From NCBI RefSeq assembly GCF_017741815.1, contig NZ_JAGHMF010000008.1, forward strand, positions 310,001 through 374,000: a stretch of DNA of 64,000 nt, given 5' to 3'. This stretch comes from Rhizobium sp. 16-488-2b (GTDB lineage: Bacteria; Pseudomonadota; Alphaproteobacteria; Rhizobiales; Rhizobiaceae). This document shows, piece after piece, positions 46,436 through 55,559 of this stretch (position 1 is its first letter; each line of letters begins with the position of its first letter). A model generated the notes under the pieces. It was not told the origin of the DNA. It ran no database searches and worked only from the letters and a program-made list of their open reading frames with translations. The position numbers and the translations under genes were made by a program.

Positions 46436-47314
46436 ATGGATAGCGACATCAGAAGCAGCAACGGCCGCAACATCATCGAAGTCATCAGGACGATGCGGCC
46501 CGAATTGCGCAAATCGGATCGCAAGGTTGCTGACGTCGTTCTCGACGATCCGCGCCGGATCATGAATGCGACCGTCGGCGAAACGGCGGCGCTAGCCGAG
46601 GTCAGCCAGCCCACGGTCCTCCGCTTTGCCACGGCGGTCGGCTGCAATGGGTTCCAGGATCTCAAGATCCGCCTCGCGCAAAGCCTCGCCTTTGGCACGC
46701 CGGCAACGCACTCGGTGCTTCTGGACACCGACGAGCCCGAGGTTATCGCCGAGAAAATTTTCGACTACACCATGACCAGTCTCGACTGGGCCCGCTCGAA
46801 GCTCGACAAGACCGCCCTTCACAAGGCCATCGACATTCTGGCCGCGGCTCGATCGATCGTATTCTTCGGCTTTGGAGCTTCCGGCATCGTTGCGCGCGAC
46901 GCGCAGCAGAAGTTCCCGCTTTTCGGCGTACCGTGCGGCGCCGAACTCGATTCCCACCAGCAACTGATGGTCGCCTCTATGATGAAGGAAGGCGATGTCG
47001 CTTTCGTCATCTCGAATACCGGCACCACCCGATCGATCATCGAGATCGCCCGCATCGCGCGCGACAACGGCGCGATCGTCATCTGTCTGACCGGTTCGGA
47101 ATCGCCGTTGACGCATTATTCGGACGTAGCATTGATCGTGGAGACGCTCGAAAACACGAACATGTATACACCGACCATATCGCGCATCGCAGCGCTCGTG
47201 GTCATAGACATCCTCTCGACCAGCGTCGCCATGCGCCGGCCCGAAAGCGAGCGGACCCGCATCAACCAGATGAAGCGTCAGCTGAGCGACATGCGTAAGA
47301 TGCAGCCGATCTGA
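46436..47314 (+). CDS. RpiR family transcriptional regulator
   Basis: 292 residues. Helix-turn-helix around residues 30-70 (ETAALAEVSQPTVLRFATA), then a SIS sugar-phosphate-binding domain (about 120-260) with VFFGFGASGIVARD and VISNTGTTRSIIE. It likely responds to a phosphosugar from the operon; the palindrome at 42145 is the suggested site. Last gene of the rightward operon, 5 bases from the convergent FAD oxidase stop. Confidence 0.92.
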   Translation: MDSDIRSSNGRNIIEVIRTMRPELRKSDRKVADVVLDDPRRIMNATVGETAALAEVSQPTVLRFATAVGCNGFQDLKIRLAQSLAFGTPATHSVLLDTDEPEVIAEKIFDYTMTSLDWARSKLDKTALHKAIDILAAARSIVFFGFGASGIVARDAQQKFPLFGVPCGAELDSHQQLMVASMMKEGDVAFVISNTGTTRSIIEIARIARDNGAIVICLTGSESPLTHYSDVALIVETLENTNMYTPTISRIAALVVIDILSTSVAMRRPESERTRINQMKRQLSDMRKMQPI

Positions 47315-47319
47315 TCCAA

Positions 47320-48723
47320 TCAGAACAAAACGCCGGGGTTCATTCGCCAATCCGGATCGATCGCCGTCTTCAAAGCGGCAAGCAGCTGCACCTGCGTCGG
47401 CTGCAATCCGGCGCGGAAGTCATCCATCTTTTCACGCCCGATCCCATGCTCGGCGCTGATACTTCCCTGGTAACGGAAAAGAACGTCGTTGATGATGGTC
47501 TTGGCGCGCTTGATGATCATGTCGCGTTCGCCGTCGGGCGTTCCTGCCGGCGGCAGAACATTCAGGTGCACATTGCCGTCCCCGACATGCCCGTAGGATA
47601 TTGACAGGCACTGGGGTAGAACGCGTGCAAGCTCGGCTTCCGCCTCGGCCACGAAGGCCGCAAGGTTGGAGAGCGAGACCGATACATCGGTGCGCAGATG
47701 ACGGCCACGCTTGACCTGCCCCTCGACCATGCCTTCGCGAAAGCTCCATAAGGCCTTCGCTTGGCTCTCCGAAGCGGCGATGACACCATCGAGAATGAGG
47801 CCCTTTTCCATTCCGAGCTCGAGAAACCGCCGCATCAGATCCGCCATGTCGACCAGCCCCGATCCACCGAGCTCCATCAGGACATAGGCCTCATATTCCC
47901 CGGAAAGCGGCATCACCAGATCCGGCATGGCCGCCTGCGCCAAAGGGAACGCCTCGGGCGGCATGAACTCGAACGCCGACATCAGATCGCAGCATTCCCG
48001 CCGTGCCAGGCGATAGAGCGCAACGGCGTCATCGAGAGAGGCTACTGCGAGCAACGCGGTCTCACGCTGCGTCGGCAGGGGTGTGAGCTTCAGCGAGGCG
48101 GCCGTGATGATGCCGAGCGTGCCTTCCGAACCGATGAACAACTGCTTCAGATCGATCCCGCGATTGTCCTTGCGCAGCGTCGAAAGACCGTTCCAGATCT
48201 CGCCATTCGGCAGCACGACCTCGAGGCCCAGTACAAGATCGCGAGTCATGCCATACCGCAGGACATTGATCCCGCCGGCATTGGTGCTGACATTGCCACC
48301 GATCTGGCAGCTACCCTGCGCGCCCAGTGCAAGCGGAAAGAACATGCCGTGTTCCGCGGCGCACTCCTTCGCCGTGGACAGGATGCAGCCAGCCTCTACC
48401 GTCATCGAGAAATCGTCGGGAGCAATGGCGCGAATCGTGTTCAGCCGCTCCAGGCTTAAAACGACATGGTCCGATGGCGATTGCGGTAGCGCTCCGTGCA
48501 CGAGACCGGTGTTACCACCCTGTGGCACGATGGCGAGCCCGAGATCGCGGCATGCCCGTACCGCGTCAGCAGCGTCGGTTACCGATCGAGGCCGGAGCAC
48601 GGCGAGGGCCGCACCGACGGTGTCGCGATGCCAGTCTCGCAGGTAACGATCCATGCTTTCACCATCGGCAAGAACGAGATCGTCGCCAAGCTTGGCGGCT
48701 AAGCTTTTCAATAACATGGACAC
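47320..48723 (-). CDS. FAD-linked oxidase, GlcD/D-lactate dehydrogenase family
   Basis: 467 residues. FAD-binding PCMH domain with VPQGGNTGLVHGA and GSCQIGGNVSTNAGG, then the C-terminal oxidase domain ending SAEHGIGREKMDDF. These oxidise 2-hydroxyacids to 2-keto acids and feed electrons to the respiratory chain. The GTG at 48723 has GGAGGG 7 bases upstream, better placed than the ATG two codons later. Probably works with the neighbouring hydroxyacid or aldolase steps. Confidence 0.9.
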   Translation of the reverse strand: MSMLLKSLAAKLGDDLVLADGESMDRYLRDWHRDTVGAALAVLRPRSVTDAADAVRACRDLGLAIVPQGGNTGLVHGALPQSPSDHVVLSLERLNTIRAIAPDDFSMTVEAGCILSTAKECAAEHGMFFPLALGAQGSCQIGGNVSTNAGGINVLRYGMTRDLVLGLEVVLPNGEIWNGLSTLRKDNRGIDLKQLFIGSEGTLGIITAASLKLTPLPTQRETALLAVASLDDAVALYRLARRECCDLMSAFEFMPPEAFPLAQAAMPDLVMPLSGEYEAYVLMELGGSGLVDMADLMRRFLELGMEKGLILDGVIAASESQAKALWSFREGMVEGQVKRGRHLRTDVSVSLSNLAAFVAEAEAELARVLPQCLSISYGHVGDGNVHLNVLPPAGTPDGERDMIIKRAKTIINDVLFRYQGSISAEHGIGREKMDDFRAGLQPTQVQLLAALKTAIDPDWRMNPGVLF

Positions 48724-48857
48724 TTACAGCCCTCCTGTCCTTAGAAGGCCTGTTTACCAATCTTCTACAGAGCGACCAATAGTATAGGTGATGCTCAACG
48801 CCGCTCTTGCCGACGGGTGGCGCTCCAGCTGGTGCAACGGCAGGAGCGCCAGCATGA

Positions 48858-49136
48858 TTACTTCATCGCATCGCAGTGCTTCATCATGTCCGCCTTCTTC
48901 ATGCTGTTTTTTTCCATGCCGGCCTTGTGGGTGCAGTCGGCCTTCGTGTTGCCCATCTTCATACCGGTGGCCTTCATGGAACCAGACATCATATTATCGC
49001 TATTCGTCATGTCCGATTTCATGCTGTCGGGCTTCTTCATCGCGTCCGAGTTCGACTGCGCACTGGCGCCGCCGGCGACCAGCGAAATGCCGAGCAGGGT
49101 GACGCTGGCAAAGGTTGTGAAAAGATGCGTATTCAT
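48858..49136 (-). CDS. Small exported Met/Lys/Asp-rich protein (MXKDX-type)
   Basis: 92 residues. Signal peptide MNTHLFTTFASVTLLGISLV cleaved near ASAQ. The rest repeats MKxxDSMK, MKSDM and SDNMM-type units and ends MMKHCDAMK. Matches rhizobial MXKDX repeat proteins of unknown function. GGGAGACCACC precedes the ATG at 49136. The Met/Asp/Cys content would suit metal binding; that is only a guess. Confidence 0.75.
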   Translation of the reverse strand: MNTHLFTTFASVTLLGISLVAGGASAQSNSDAMKKPDSMKSDMTNSDNMMSGSMKATGMKMGNTKADCTHKAGMEKNSMKKADMMKHCDAMK

Positions 49137-49448
49137 GGTGGTCTCCCAAATGCGTGCCCGCCGCGCCATGCGACAGGGTCACATGCCGTTGTTCGTAATC
49201 TCTGGGTGAATGGTTACAGCCATCACGCTCCTGTGATCGCGATCTGCCGAAATTCTATCATTCCATTAGACCGTCGGCATCGCGCTCGGGACGAGAGAAC
49301 AGGTAGGTTCTCTTTTCTTGAACCTGGGGCGCGGCGCTGAAAGCTGGTTGAAAGCTTGGACCGGATAGCTACAAGGCTGCATCGTGGAGGAGGCACAATG
49401 TTCGTGACGAAGTGCGATGCGCCAGAATTATATTCGGAGGAGACTTTC
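49137..49448. promoter_or_regulatory. 312-base promoter region of the second NitT/TauT operon
   Basis: Between the divergent MXKDX and binding-protein genes. Holds one clear inverted repeat, AGGTTC-N9-GAACCT (49305-49325), a candidate operator. No coding frame with a ribosome-binding site except the binding-protein start at 49449 (CGGAGGAG). Confidence 0.4.
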
Positions 49449-50462
49449 ATGCGTTTGACACGCAACCTTTTCAACGGAATCGCACTTTCTGCAATCGTCG
49501 CCGCAGCAGCCTTCGGCGCGCCCGCCGCGCACGCGGCCGACAAGATCACCATCATGGTCGGCGGCTATGAAAAGCAGATCTACCTGCCCGCCAAGCTCGC
49601 CGAAAGCCTCGGCTACTTCAAGGATGAAGGCCTCGATGTCGAGCTTCTGAACGAAGCCGCCGGCGTCGATGCCGAGAACCAGCTGCTCGCGGGCGCCGTT
49701 CAGGGCGTCGTCGGCTTCTACGACCACTGTGTCGACCTGCAGGCCAAGGGCAAGTTCGTCGAATCCATCGTCCAGTTCAGCCAGGCTCCGGGTGAAGTCG
49801 AGCTCGTTTCCACCAAGCATCCCGAAATCAAGTCGCCGGCCGATTTCAAGGGCAAAACGCTGGGCGTCACCGGTCTCGGCTCCTCGACCAATTTCCTCAC
49901 GCTCTACATGGCATCCAATGCCGGCCTGCAGCCGGGCGATGTCGTGACGGTTCCAGTCGGCGCCGGCGGCACCTTCATCGCCGCCATGCAGCAAGACCAG
50001 ATCCAGGCCGGCATGACAACCGAGCCGACGATCTCGCGCATGCTGAAGACTGGCGAAGCCAAGGTTCTCGTCGACATGCGTACGCCTGAAGCAACGCGCC
50101 AGGCCCTCGGCGGCACCTATCCCGCCGCTTCGCTCTATCTCGAGACCTCCTGGGTCGACGAGCACAAGGAAGAAACCCAGAAGCTTGCCAACGCCTTCGT
50201 AAAGACGCTGAAGTTCATCAACACGCATTCGGCGGCCGAAATCGCCGACAAGATGCCGAAGGACTTCTACGTCGGCGACAAGGACGGATACATCAAGGCG
50301 CTCGACGAAGGTAAGGGCATGTTCACGCCTGATGGCGTCATGCCTGAGGATGGTCCGAGGACGGTTCTGGCCGTGCTGTCCGAGTTCTCCAAGAACGTGA
50401 AGGGCAAGCAGATCGACCTTTCCAAGACCTACACGACCGAGTTCGTCAAGAACGCGAAGTAA
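49449..50462 (+). CDS. NitT/TauT-type ABC transporter substrate-binding protein
   Basis: 337 residues. Signal peptide MRLTRNLFNGIALSAIVAAA, cleaved near AHAA. Mature features of the NMT1/SsuA family: MVGGYEKQIYLPAKLAESLG, AGAVQGVVGFYDH, TLGVTGLGSSTNFLTLYM and MTTEPTISRML. It captures a small solute in the periplasm for the permease at 51387. GGAGGAG precedes the ATG at 49449; the frame extends upstream without function. Confidence 0.92.
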   Translation: MRLTRNLFNGIALSAIVAAAAFGAPAAHAADKITIMVGGYEKQIYLPAKLAESLGYFKDEGLDVELLNEAAGVDAENQLLAGAVQGVVGFYDHCVDLQAKGKFVESIVQFSQAPGEVELVSTKHPEIKSPADFKGKTLGVTGLGSSTNFLTLYMASNAGLQPGDVVTVPVGAGGTFIAAMQQDQIQAGMTTEPTISRMLKTGEAKVLVDMRTPEATRQALGGTYPAASLYLETSWVDEHKEETQKLANAFVKTLKFINTHSAAEIADKMPKDFYVGDKDGYIKALDEGKGMFTPDGVMPEDGPRTVLAVLSEFSKNVKGKQIDLSKTYTTEFVKNAK

Positions 50463-50481
50463 CTTCCGTCGCGACGGGTGG

Positions 50482-50497
50482 CCCGCCGATCGGCGGG
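50482..50497 (+). terminator. Hairpin after the NitT/TauT binding protein gene
   Basis: CCCGCCGATCGGCGGG, a self-complementary GC stem 20 bases after the stop. No T tract; probably message-stabilising. Confidence 0.5.
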
Positions 50498-50557
50498 ACC
50501 GCCAGCGCGCTATGGGCACTGCGTGCACGCCCGCAGAGGCACGCATAGGTATTCGCC

Positions 50558-51376
50558 ATGCAACAGGAAAACACAACGACGCCCGCCGTCGAGCTGATCA
50601 ATGTCAGCCGCCGCTTTGTCTCGCCGACCGGAAAATCGCTGACCGCGCTTCGCGACTTCAACATGACCGTCGAACGCGGCGAGTTCGTCGCGGTCGTCGG
50701 CCCGACCGGATGCGGAAAGTCGACGACGCTCAACCTCGTGACCGGCCTTGCCCGCCCGAGCGCCGGTGAAGTCCGCCTTATGGGTGGGCCGATCACCGGC
50801 ATCGACCGCCGCGTCGGGTTCGCCTTCCAGACCGATGCGCTGTTCCCCTGGAAGAACGTGATCGACAACGTCATGGCTGGACCGTCATTTCGCGGGAAGT
50901 CGAAGGCGGCAGCGGAAACGAGCGCCAAGGACTGGCTTGCTCGCGTCGGCCTGTCGAAGTTCCTGCATCACTACCCACACCAGCTTTCCGGCGGCATGCG
51001 CAAGCGCGTTTCGCTGGCACAGACTTTCATCAACGAGCCGGAAATCCTGTTGATGGACGAGCCGTTCTCGGCGCTCGATGTGCAGACGCGGACCGTCATG
51101 CACGAAGAGCTCCTGAAGCTCTGGGCCGAACGGAAGGCATCAGTCATCTTCGTGACCCACGATCTCGAGGAAGCCGTGGCGCTTGCCGACAAGGTTTACG
51201 TGCTGACGGCGGGCCCCGCGACCGTGAAATCCGTTTACCAGATCGATCTTCCGCGGCCACGCGTCGTATCGGAGATCCGCTACGAACAGAGCTTCATCGA
51301 CTATTGCAAGACGATCTGGGACGACCTGCGCGAAGAGGTAGAAACCAGCTACCGCCGCGCAAGCGAAGCCGCCTGA
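50558..51376 (+). CDS. ABC transporter ATP-binding protein, NitT/TauT family
   Basis: 272 residues: Walker A GPTGCGKST, Q-loop FQTDALFPWKNV, signature LSGGMRKRV, Walker B LLMDEPFSALD and FVTHDLEEA. Partner of the permease at 51387, 10 bases downstream. It resembles the ATPase at 1085 in type but is clearly a separate system. Confidence 0.92.
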   Translation: MQQENTTTPAVELINVSRRFVSPTGKSLTALRDFNMTVERGEFVAVVGPTGCGKSTTLNLVTGLARPSAGEVRLMGGPITGIDRRVGFAFQTDALFPWKNVIDNVMAGPSFRGKSKAAAETSAKDWLARVGLSKFLHHYPHQLSGGMRKRVSLAQTFINEPEILLMDEPFSALDVQTRTVMHEELLKLWAERKASVIFVTHDLEEAVALADKVYVLTAGPATVKSVYQIDLPRPRVVSEIRYEQSFIDYCKTIWDDLREEVETSYRRASEAA

Positions 51377-51386
51377 GGAGGAGACA

Positions 51387-52268
51387 ATGGCTGATACAAC
51401 TCTTAGCGTCGGCTCCGCCGCACTCTTCCGCCCGGGAACATCGGACGCGGAAATCGAAGCATCCGCAATGAAGGCGATGAAGCGTCGCAACGCGCTCGTG
51501 CGCTTCTGGCAGATCGCCATCCTCGTTTTCGTCATCGGCATGTGGGAGCTTTCCTCCAACATGCAGTGGATCGACCCATTCTTCTATTCGAGCCCGAGCG
51601 GCGTCGTTCAACGCCTCTACGAATGGGCAACGGAAGGCACGACCGAAGGTTCGCTCTGGTACAATCTGTGGGTCACGATGGAAGAGGCGCTGATCGGCTT
51701 CTTCGCGGGCTCGATCACCGGCGTCTTTGTCGGCATCGGCCTTGGCCGCAACCGCTTCCTGTCGGACATCTTCTCGGTCTACATCAAGGCGATCAATTCG
51801 ATCCCGCGTGTCGTCCTTGCCCCGATCTTCATCATGATCATGGGCCTCGGGCTTCCGTCGAAGGTGGCGCTCGCCTTCATCATGGTGTTCTTCGTGGTTT
51901 TCGCAAACGCCTTCCAGGGCGTGCGAGAAGCAGACCGCAACATGATCGCCAATGCCCGCATCCTCGGCGCTTCCGACTGGGAGGTCACGCGCACGGTGGT
52001 GATCCCCTCGGCCATGAGCTGGATCTTCGCCAGCCTGCACGTGTCGTTCGGCTTCGCCATCATCGGCGCGATCGTCGGCGAGTTCGTCGGCGCCCGTTTC
52101 GGCATCGGTCAGCTGATTTCGATCGCCAAGGGCACCTTCGACGCGGCCGGCATGTTCGCCGCGATCCTGCTGGTCATGGTTGTAACGCTTGTCGCGGAAT
52201 ACATCATGACGATCATCGAAGACCGCCTCGCCAAATGGCGTCCGCAGCAGCACATGGACTCCCAGTAA
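51387..52268 (+). CDS. ABC transporter permease, NitT/TauT family
   Basis: 293 residues, six main hydrophobic segments. The N-terminal 30 residues are polar. EAA loop: NARILGASDWEVTRTVVIPS. AGGAGGAG is just upstream. Last gene of the rightward operon, followed by a terminator at 52295. Confidence 0.92.
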   Translation: MADTTLSVGSAALFRPGTSDAEIEASAMKAMKRRNALVRFWQIAILVFVIGMWELSSNMQWIDPFFYSSPSGVVQRLYEWATEGTTEGSLWYNLWVTMEEALIGFFAGSITGVFVGIGLGRNRFLSDIFSVYIKAINSIPRVVLAPIFIMIMGLGLPSKVALAFIMVFFVVFANAFQGVREADRNMIANARILGASDWEVTRTVVIPSAMSWIFASLHVSFGFAIIGAIVGEFVGARFGIGQLISIAKGTFDAAGMFAAILLVMVVTLVAEYIMTIIEDRLAKWRPQQHMDSQ

Positions 52269-52294
52269 GAGCGCCCATCCTCCCAGGCTCTCTA

Positions 52295-52325
52295 AAGGTC
52301 GGATCGAAAGGTCCGACCTTCTTTA
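52295..52325. terminator. Bidirectional Rho-independent terminator
   Basis: AAGGTCGGA (52295-52303), 8-base loop, TCCGACCTT (52312-52320), then CTTTAT. Placed between the convergent permease and histidine kinase genes. Confidence 0.75.
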
Positions 52326-53747
52326 TGCCTGCTTATCCCTGCCCTGCTTCGCAACCGCGATCGGAAGCCGCACGCTCACCACGAGGCCGCCGCCATCCGC
52401 CTCGGCAAGAATGACCTCGCCGCCGGCGCCGTCGACCACTTCGCGAACGATCGCCAGCCCCAAGCCGCTCCCTTCACCCTCAGTGCCGAGCACCCGATAA
52501 AACCGCTCGAAGACCTGCTCGCGCTCGGCCGCTGGAATACCCGGTCCATTGTCCTCGACATCGAGCACGGCGATATCACCCGCCCGGGCAACGGAAACCG
52601 TCACGGTGCCGCCAGGGCGGGTATAGCGAATGGCATTGTCGACGAGGTTGACGAGCATCTCGCGCAGCATCGTCCCATCGCCCTCGACGGGACCGGAATC
52701 TGAAACTTCGAGGCCAAGATCGATATCGCGCTGTAGCGCCTGCTCGGCATGCGCGGCGACGATGTCCCTGGCCGTGGTTGCGAGATCGATGGTCTCGCTT
52801 CGCGGCCGCCGGCTGCCCGGCTCGGCGCGCGACAGCGTAAGCAGCTGACTGGCAAGACGGGAAACATGGCGAATGCTGCCGCGCAAGGCCTGCAGCGCCT
52901 CTTCGCGGCTGGCGTCGTCCGTCTCCCGTGCCGCGACGCCGGCCTGCATCGACATCAGGGCCAGCGGCGTTCGCAGTTGATGAGCGGCATTCGAAACAAA
53001 TCGCCGCTGTGCGGCCATCTGGTTTTGAACGCGCTCCATATGGTCGTTCAAGGCATGCACCAGCGGCTGAAATTCGGTCTGCACCATCTTGGGCGAAAGC
53101 GGATCCAATCGTTCGCGTCCGCGGGCGCGCACGGCATCGCGCAGCCGCAGCGCAGGCGCCAGCCCCCGCTGCAGCCCGACGATCGTAACCGCTCCTGCAA
53201 GCAGCACGAGCACGAACTGCTTGGAAAAATCATCCAACCATAAGCGCCTACGCAAAGCGTATTGACTGTTATGGGTGCTCGCGACGGTGACGGAGATGGC
53301 ACCGTTATCGGGAAGCCCGACGACAGGATGATTGAGCGTCAGCGCCCGAACGGTCGAATTCCGGAACGCCAGATCCTGCCCCGTGCGGTCGACCGTCGGC
53401 AGCGGCAGGTCCGGAAAGCCGCCAATCAGGTTTCCCCAGGCGGTGATGATCTGGTAGAAAACCTGGTCTCCATAGCCGGTATCGAACATCTCAAGTGCGG
53501 CCGGCGGAATGTCCGCCTCAACATTGCCGCCCTCGTCGACCCGCACCGCTTCCGCGATCACCCGGGCGGAGCTCAACAACGTGCGGTCGGTGACGAGCTT
53601 CGCCGTCTGGTCGGCCGTCTGGTAGCTTTCGTAGAGATTGAAGCAGATGGCGCCGATGAGGGTGAGGACAACCCAGGCCAGAAGCTGGGCGCGCAAACTC
53701 TGCCGCAGCGCCCAGACAGCGATCAGCATGCCCCGCAGACGACGCAT
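52323..53747 (-). CDS. Sensor histidine kinase, TctE-like
   Basis: 474 residues. A transmembrane segment near residues 20-38 and a second at about 175-190 (FVLVLLAGAVTIVGL) flank a periplasmic sensor domain. The phosphoacceptor motif is AAHQLRTPLALM. The C-terminal ATPase has NLVDNAIRYTRPG, DNGPGIP and GSGLGLAIVREV. Tandem with the response regulator (ATG 53747 follows the regulator's stop by one base). Such kinases usually sense tricarboxylates or related anions; here it stands beside a NitT/TauT importer. Confidence 0.9.
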   Translation of the reverse strand: MRRLRGMLIAVWALRQSLRAQLLAWVVLTLIGAICFNLYESYQTADQTAKLVTDRTLLSSARVIAEAVRVDEGGNVEADIPPAALEMFDTGYGDQVFYQIITAWGNLIGGFPDLPLPTVDRTGQDLAFRNSTVRALTLNHPVVGLPDNGAISVTVASTHNSQYALRRRLWLDDFSKQFVLVLLAGAVTIVGLQRGLAPALRLRDAVRARGRERLDPLSPKMVQTEFQPLVHALNDHMERVQNQMAAQRRFVSNAAHQLRTPLALMSMQAGVAARETDDASREEALQALRGSIRHVSRLASQLLTLSRAEPGSRRPRSETIDLATTARDIVAAHAEQALQRDIDLGLEVSDSGPVEGDGTMLREMLVNLVDNAIRYTRPGGTVTVSVARAGDIAVLDVEDNGPGIPAAEREQVFERFYRVLGTEGEGSGLGLAIVREVVDGAGGEVILAEADGGGLVVSVRLPIAVAKQGRDKQA

Positions 53748-53748
53748 C

Positions 53749-54417
53749 CTAGGACGCGTCCCGCAACAGATATCCGAGACCACGCAACGTCGCGATCTGG
53801 GCCGAGCTCGCCTCGAGCTTCTTGCGCAATCGGTGGACGTAGATCTCGATGGCACTCGGGTCGGCTTCGTCGTCGAAACCGAAGATGCTTTCAGAAAGGG
53901 CGGCCTTGGAGACCGTCGTTCCGACGCGCGTTATCAGATGTTCGAGAACGGCGTGCTCCCTGGGAGTCAGCGCAAGCGGTTCGCCTTTGAGGGAGAACTG
54001 TCGCGTGGCACCGGCAAAGACAAGATCGCCGACCACCACCTCCGGCGCGGCGCGATCCTGTCCGCGGCGGACAATTGCTCTTATGCGCGCCTCGAGCTCA
54101 GCGATCTCGAAGGGCTTCGCAAGGTAATCATCGGCACCGCTATCGAGACCCGCGACACGACCGTCGAGGCTGGCATTTGCCGTCAGGATGATGACTGGAA
54201 CCCTCTCACCGCTTTGCCGGAGCCGCTTCAGAAGCGTCATGCCGTCGATCTTCGGGATGGAAAGGTCGAGGATAACAGCCGAGTAGCGCGCGACCTTCAG
54301 CATCAATTCCGCATCCTCGCCATCGAAGGCAATGTCGACCGCATATTGTGCCTGGCGCAGAGCCTTCGCGAGCCAATCGGCGAGCTCTTTATTGTCTTCG
54401 ACGATGAGGATTTTCAT
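53749..54417 (-). CDS. OmpR-family response regulator, TctD-like
   Basis: 222 residues. Receiver domain with phosphoacceptor Asp51 (VILDLSIP), Lys101 (LAKPFE) and acidic EDN pocket. The C-terminal winged helix has LTPREHAVLEHLI and IEIYVHRLRKKL. It starts at the second-ORF ATG 54417, since the upstream frame lacks features. It overlaps function with the kinase gene 52323. Target promoter unknown; the binding-protein operon at 49449 is a candidate. Confidence 0.92.
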   Translation of the reverse strand: MKILIVEDNKELADWLAKALRQAQYAVDIAFDGEDAELMLKVARYSAVILDLSIPKIDGMTLLKRLRQSGERVPVIILTANASLDGRVAGLDSGADDYLAKPFEIAELEARIRAIVRRGQDRAAPEVVVGDLVFAGATRQFSLKGEPLALTPREHAVLEHLITRVGTTVSKAALSESIFGFDDEADPSAIEIYVHRLRKKLEASSAQIATLRGLGYLLRDAS

Positions 54418-54548
54418 ATGCGAGCTATAGCATTTCGCCCGACCGCAATGGAAGATAGTTGGTGCTGGAGCGCTGTCTCTGATCTGTCTCGGCTCCGGTA
54501 TCAACTGAACGGCTAGTCAGACCGAGTTGGCACGAACACGACCGCCTC

Positions 54549-55559
54549 TCAAGCCATCTTATCGAGGTCGGCCAAGGTGATCGCGTATTCGAGTGGCTGA
54601 CCGCTCGCGTATCGCTCTATCTCGTCGACCGCCATTTCGCCCAATCGCGTCCGCTCGAGGCCGACGGCGCCTGCGATATGTGGTGTCAGGAACACGTTCG
54701 GCAACTCGTAGAACGCGGATGCTGCTTCCGGGATCTCAGGGTCGGTCACATCTATGATCGCGTCAATCCGACCGGCCGAAAGCGTGGCGAGAAGTGCAGC
54801 CTCGTCGATGAGGGCGCCGCGTGCCGTATTGATGAGCGTCGCGCCGTCCTTCATCAGCGCCAGCCTCTGGGCATCGATCATATGACGTGTCGATGGCAGC
54901 GAGGGCGCGTGCAGCGAGACGATGTCGGCGCCGCGCATCAGGGTATCGAGGTCAGCCTTCTCGGCCCCGATCGCCGCGCACTCCGGTGCACTCAACGTCG
55001 GGTCAAAAAGGATGACCTTGAAATTGAAGGGCTTCAGCAGATCGATCACGCGCCGGCCGATGCGCGACGCGCCGATGATGCCAACGGTGCGGTCGTAGTT
55101 TCCGATCGCAAGCCGCTGCATCGGATGGGTGCGATCACGGTTGCGGTCCGCGACGTAAGTGTCGCGAAATCGGAAAACCTGCTTGCCGGCGAAGAGGATG
55201 GCGGCAAGCGTGAATTCGGCCACCGGGACCGCGTTCGCCTCGGCCGCATGACTGATGGCGATGCCTGCGCGAAACACGTCTTCGTCGATCAAGCCCTTCA
55301 CCGTTCCCGCCGCATGGGCGATCATCTTCAGCCCTACGGCTACCGAAAGCACATCGCCGCCGACATATGGGGCGCCCCATCCGGTTATGAGGATTTCCGT
55401 TTCGGGCAATATGCGCTTGGCGCGTCCGTCGACAAAGGTCTGCAACGGCTCCCGGTCGAGCAGTCGGCCCACACTTTCCAGCCGGTCGAGAAGGCGATCG
55501 GGGAGAACGTGCTCTGTCCGCCCTGGGTGCATGGCAAGCGCGATACCCGGTCGGCTCAT
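54549..55559 (-). CDS. D-2-hydroxyacid dehydrogenase family protein
   Basis: 336 residues. NAD motif GASRIGRRVI, catalytic Arg in NTARGALIDE, Asp/Glu in VTDPEIPE and His in TPHIAG. It reduces or oxidises 2-hydroxy/2-keto acids. Its ATG overlaps the stop of the DUF2264 gene (ATGA), and it is the last gene of the LacI-DUF2264 operon, so the pathway may make or use a 2-keto acid. Confidence 0.88.
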   Translation of the reverse strand: MSRPGIALAMHPGRTEHVLPDRLLDRLESVGRLLDREPLQTFVDGRAKRILPETEILITGWGAPYVGGDVLSVAVGLKMIAHAAGTVKGLIDEDVFRAGIAISHAAEANAVPVAEFTLAAILFAGKQVFRFRDTYVADRNRDRTHPMQRLAIGNYDRTVGIIGASRIGRRVIDLLKPFNFKVILFDPTLSAPECAAIGAEKADLDTLMRGADIVSLHAPSLPSTRHMIDAQRLALMKDGATLINTARGALIDEAALLATLSAGRIDAIIDVTDPEIPEAASAFYELPNVFLTPHIAGAVGLERTRLGEMAVDEIERYASGQPLEYAITLADLDKMA

